A DNA stretch of 6,227 nt, taken from Methanoregula sp. (lineage in GTDB: Archaea; Halobacteriota; Methanomicrobia; Methanomicrobiales; Methanospirillaceae). The position numbers and the translations under genes were made by a program. Location of the stretch: the NCBI GenBank assembly GCA_022710665.1, contig JAKLGN010000035.1, positions 1 through 6,227 of the forward strand, given 5' to 3'. Under the pieces are notes generated by a model that did not search any database, was not told the origin of the DNA, and saw only the letters and a program-made list of their open reading frames with translations. Positions 4,980 through 6,227 of this stretch are shown here, in pieces (the stretch's first letter is position 1; each line of letters starts with the position of its first letter).

Positions 4980-6227
4980 TCGTCACGCCGCAGAAGATCC
5001 ACGACGTGGACCTGGCAATGACCGCCCCCCCGTCCAAGAGCTACACGCACCGGGCGCTCATTGCCGGGGCCCTTGCGTCCGGGACAACGGAGATAGAAAA
5101 TCCCCTGGATGCTGACGATACCCACCTCACGGCTGCTGCGCTCAGGGCACTGGGGGCGAACGTGCAGGAATCCCCGGGCCGGATAATCATCAACGGCTGT
5201 GACGGGGATATCCCGAACCGCGAAACAACCCTGCTGGACCTCGGGAATTCCGGTACCAGCCTCCGCCTCCTGGCCTCGCTTGGCATGCTCTGCCGCCACC
5301 CGGTCATTCTTACGGGAAACAGCCGCATGCAGGAACGGCCGGTGGAGCCGCTTGCAGAAGCGCTCAATACCCTGGGCGGTTCGGTCGATTTCCTGAGAAA
5401 TCACGGCTTTCCCCCGATCCAGGTCAGCGGGAAGCTGACCGGAGGACCGGTGGCCATTGACGGGTCCGTGAGCAGCCAGTTCATCTCCTCGATCCTGCTG
5501 GCTGCTCCCTATGCAGGGCAGGACGTGGATGTGACGATCCCCCTGCCCCCGAAATCCGCTTCCTACCTCGATGTAACGGTTGACGTGATGCAGGCCTTTT
5601 CGGGCCGGGTCAGGCGTACCGGTTATGACCGGTTTGTTGTCAGCACAGAGGATCGGTACCGGGGAAGGTCCTACAGGGTCGAGGGCGATTATTCCTCGGC
5701 ATCGTACTTCCTCGCCCTCGCGGCCATCTGCGGCGGCAGGGTCATGGTCAGAAACCTCAACCCGGGGTCCGTGCAGGGAGACCGGCGGTTCCTCGACGCC
5801 CTCGCTGCCATGGGGTGCCGGGTTACGTTCGGGGATGCTACGGTAACCGTTGAACACAGCGGGGACCTCCACGGTATCACGGTCGACATGTCAGCATCGC
5901 CGGACACTGTCCAGACGCTCTGCATGGTTGCAGCCATGGCAAGGACCCCCACCACCATCACCGGGATCAGTCATTTAAAGTTCAAGGAGAGCGACCGTAT
6001 CAACGGGACCGCAGAACGCCTGCGGAAGCTGGGCGGCCGGGTGGACATCGGTGACGATTCCATGACCATCCGGCCGGCCCCGCTGCATGGCGGGATTATC
6101 GACCCGGCAGAAGACCACCGGACTGCGATGAGTTTTGCTGTCCTGGGGCTTGGCTCGGGGGGGATTACCATCACGGATGCAGAGTGTGTGAACAAGTCGT
6201 TCCCGGGGTTCTGGGAGCTACTGAGAC
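4976..6227 (+). CDS. aroA: 3-phosphoshikimate 1-carboxyvinyltransferase (EPSP synthase), 3' end cut by window
   Basis: Transfers enolpyruvate from PEP to shikimate 3-phosphate, the sixth shikimate-pathway step. 417 codons are visible with no internal stop; relatives are about 420-430 residues, so only a short tail is missing. ATG 4976 overlaps the pheA stop as ATGA, with GGTG at 4967-4970 before it. Signatures in order: PPSKSYTHRAL (18-28; K21 matches E. coli K22), LGNSGTSLRLL (89-99), RMQERPVEPL (117-126), GSVSSQFISSILLAAP (163-178), EGDYSSASYF (236-245), QGDRRF (267-272), SPDTVQT (308-314; D310 matches the catalytic D313), KESDR (337-341; E338 matches E341), and DHRTAM (380-385; usually DHRMAM). 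All substrate- and PEP-binding motifs are intact, so the enzyme should be active. It is the third of three genes translationally linked by 4-nt overlaps. Confidence 0.95.
   Translation, partial: MIVTPQKIHDVDLAMTAPPSKSYTHRALIAGALASGTTEIENPLDADDTHLTAAALRALGANVQESPGRIIINGCDGDIPNRETTLLDLGNSGTSLRLLASLGMLCRHPVILTGNSRMQERPVEPLAEALNTLGGSVDFLRNHGFPPIQVSGKLTGGPVAIDGSVSSQFISSILLAAPYAGQDVDVTIPLPPKSASYLDVTVDVMQAFSGRVRRTGYDRFVVSTEDRYRGRSYRVEGDYSSASYFLALAAICGGRVMVRNLNPGSVQGDRRFLDALAAMGCRVTFGDATVTVEHSGDLHGITVDMSASPDTVQTLCMVAAMARTPTTITGISHLKFKESDRINGTAERLRKLGGRVDIGDDSMTIRPAPLHGGIIDPAEDHRTAMSFAVLGLGSGGITITDAECVNKSFPGFWELLR

Noticed and set aside
4952..5872. 306-codon minus-strand open frame opposite aroA
   Set aside because: Opposite strand of an intact EPSP synthase with all motifs; composition is typical of antisense frames in GC-rich DNA.
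5902..5912. GGACA-C-TGTCC dyad
   Set aside because: Lies inside the conserved aroA coding sequence, around the catalytic Asp codon; an 11-bp dyad is expected several times by chance in this window.
1..6227. CRISPR arrays, insertion sequences, rRNA genes, phage or defence genes
   Set aside because: No regularly spaced repeats, transposase motifs, target-site duplications or RNA-gene signatures were seen; the window is an ordinary biosynthetic locus.

Overview
The window is a compact block of aromatic amino-acid biosynthesis genes, all on the + strand, from a high-GC euryarchaeon. Two things point to a methanogen, most likely in or near the Methanomicrobiales (an inference from gene content and protein style; I could not run a search). 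First, chorismate synthesis begins with the archaeal DKFP/ADTH route (ADTH synthase plus NAD-dependent 3-dehydroquinate synthase II) instead of DAHP synthase and classical AroB. Second, the genes are tightly packed, with GGTG/GGAG-type ribosome binding sites and ATGA start-stop overlaps.

Layout. Positions 1-461 are AT-richer and hold no firmly supported gene. They contain a possible 3' end of an upstream reading frame (to 181), a perfect 17-bp dyad (155-171), a hairpin with a T-rich tail (228-271), a TATA-like stretch (about 362-372) and a small leader hairpin (392-417). Two tandem paralogous DhnA-type class I aldolases follow (462-1253, GTG start, and 1256-2041), separated by 2 nt. Next comes a 336-nt stretch (2042-2377) rich in GC palindromes and without a convincing gene. 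The second block then runs without a break: 3-dehydroquinate synthase II (2378-3364), prephenate dehydrogenase tyrA (3367-4191), prephenate dehydratase pheA (4188-4979) and EPSP synthase aroA (4976 to the window edge, about ten residues short of a normal end). The aroA frame has no stop inside the window.

How the genes work together. The aldolase pair probably covers DKFP and/or ADTH formation from sugar phosphate and L-aspartate semialdehyde. The aroB' product oxidatively deaminates ADTH to 3-dehydroquinate. EPSP synthase acts later, on shikimate 3-phosphate. TyrA and PheA use prephenate, after chorismate, and lead to tyrosine and phenylalanine. Dehydroquinate dehydratase, shikimate dehydrogenase, shikimate kinase, chorismate synthase and chorismate mutase are not in the window; some may lie just downstream. 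This is a known pathway rather than a new system. The points most worth a second look are the divergence between the two aldolases, the structured gap before aroB', and the perfect dyad in the upstream region.
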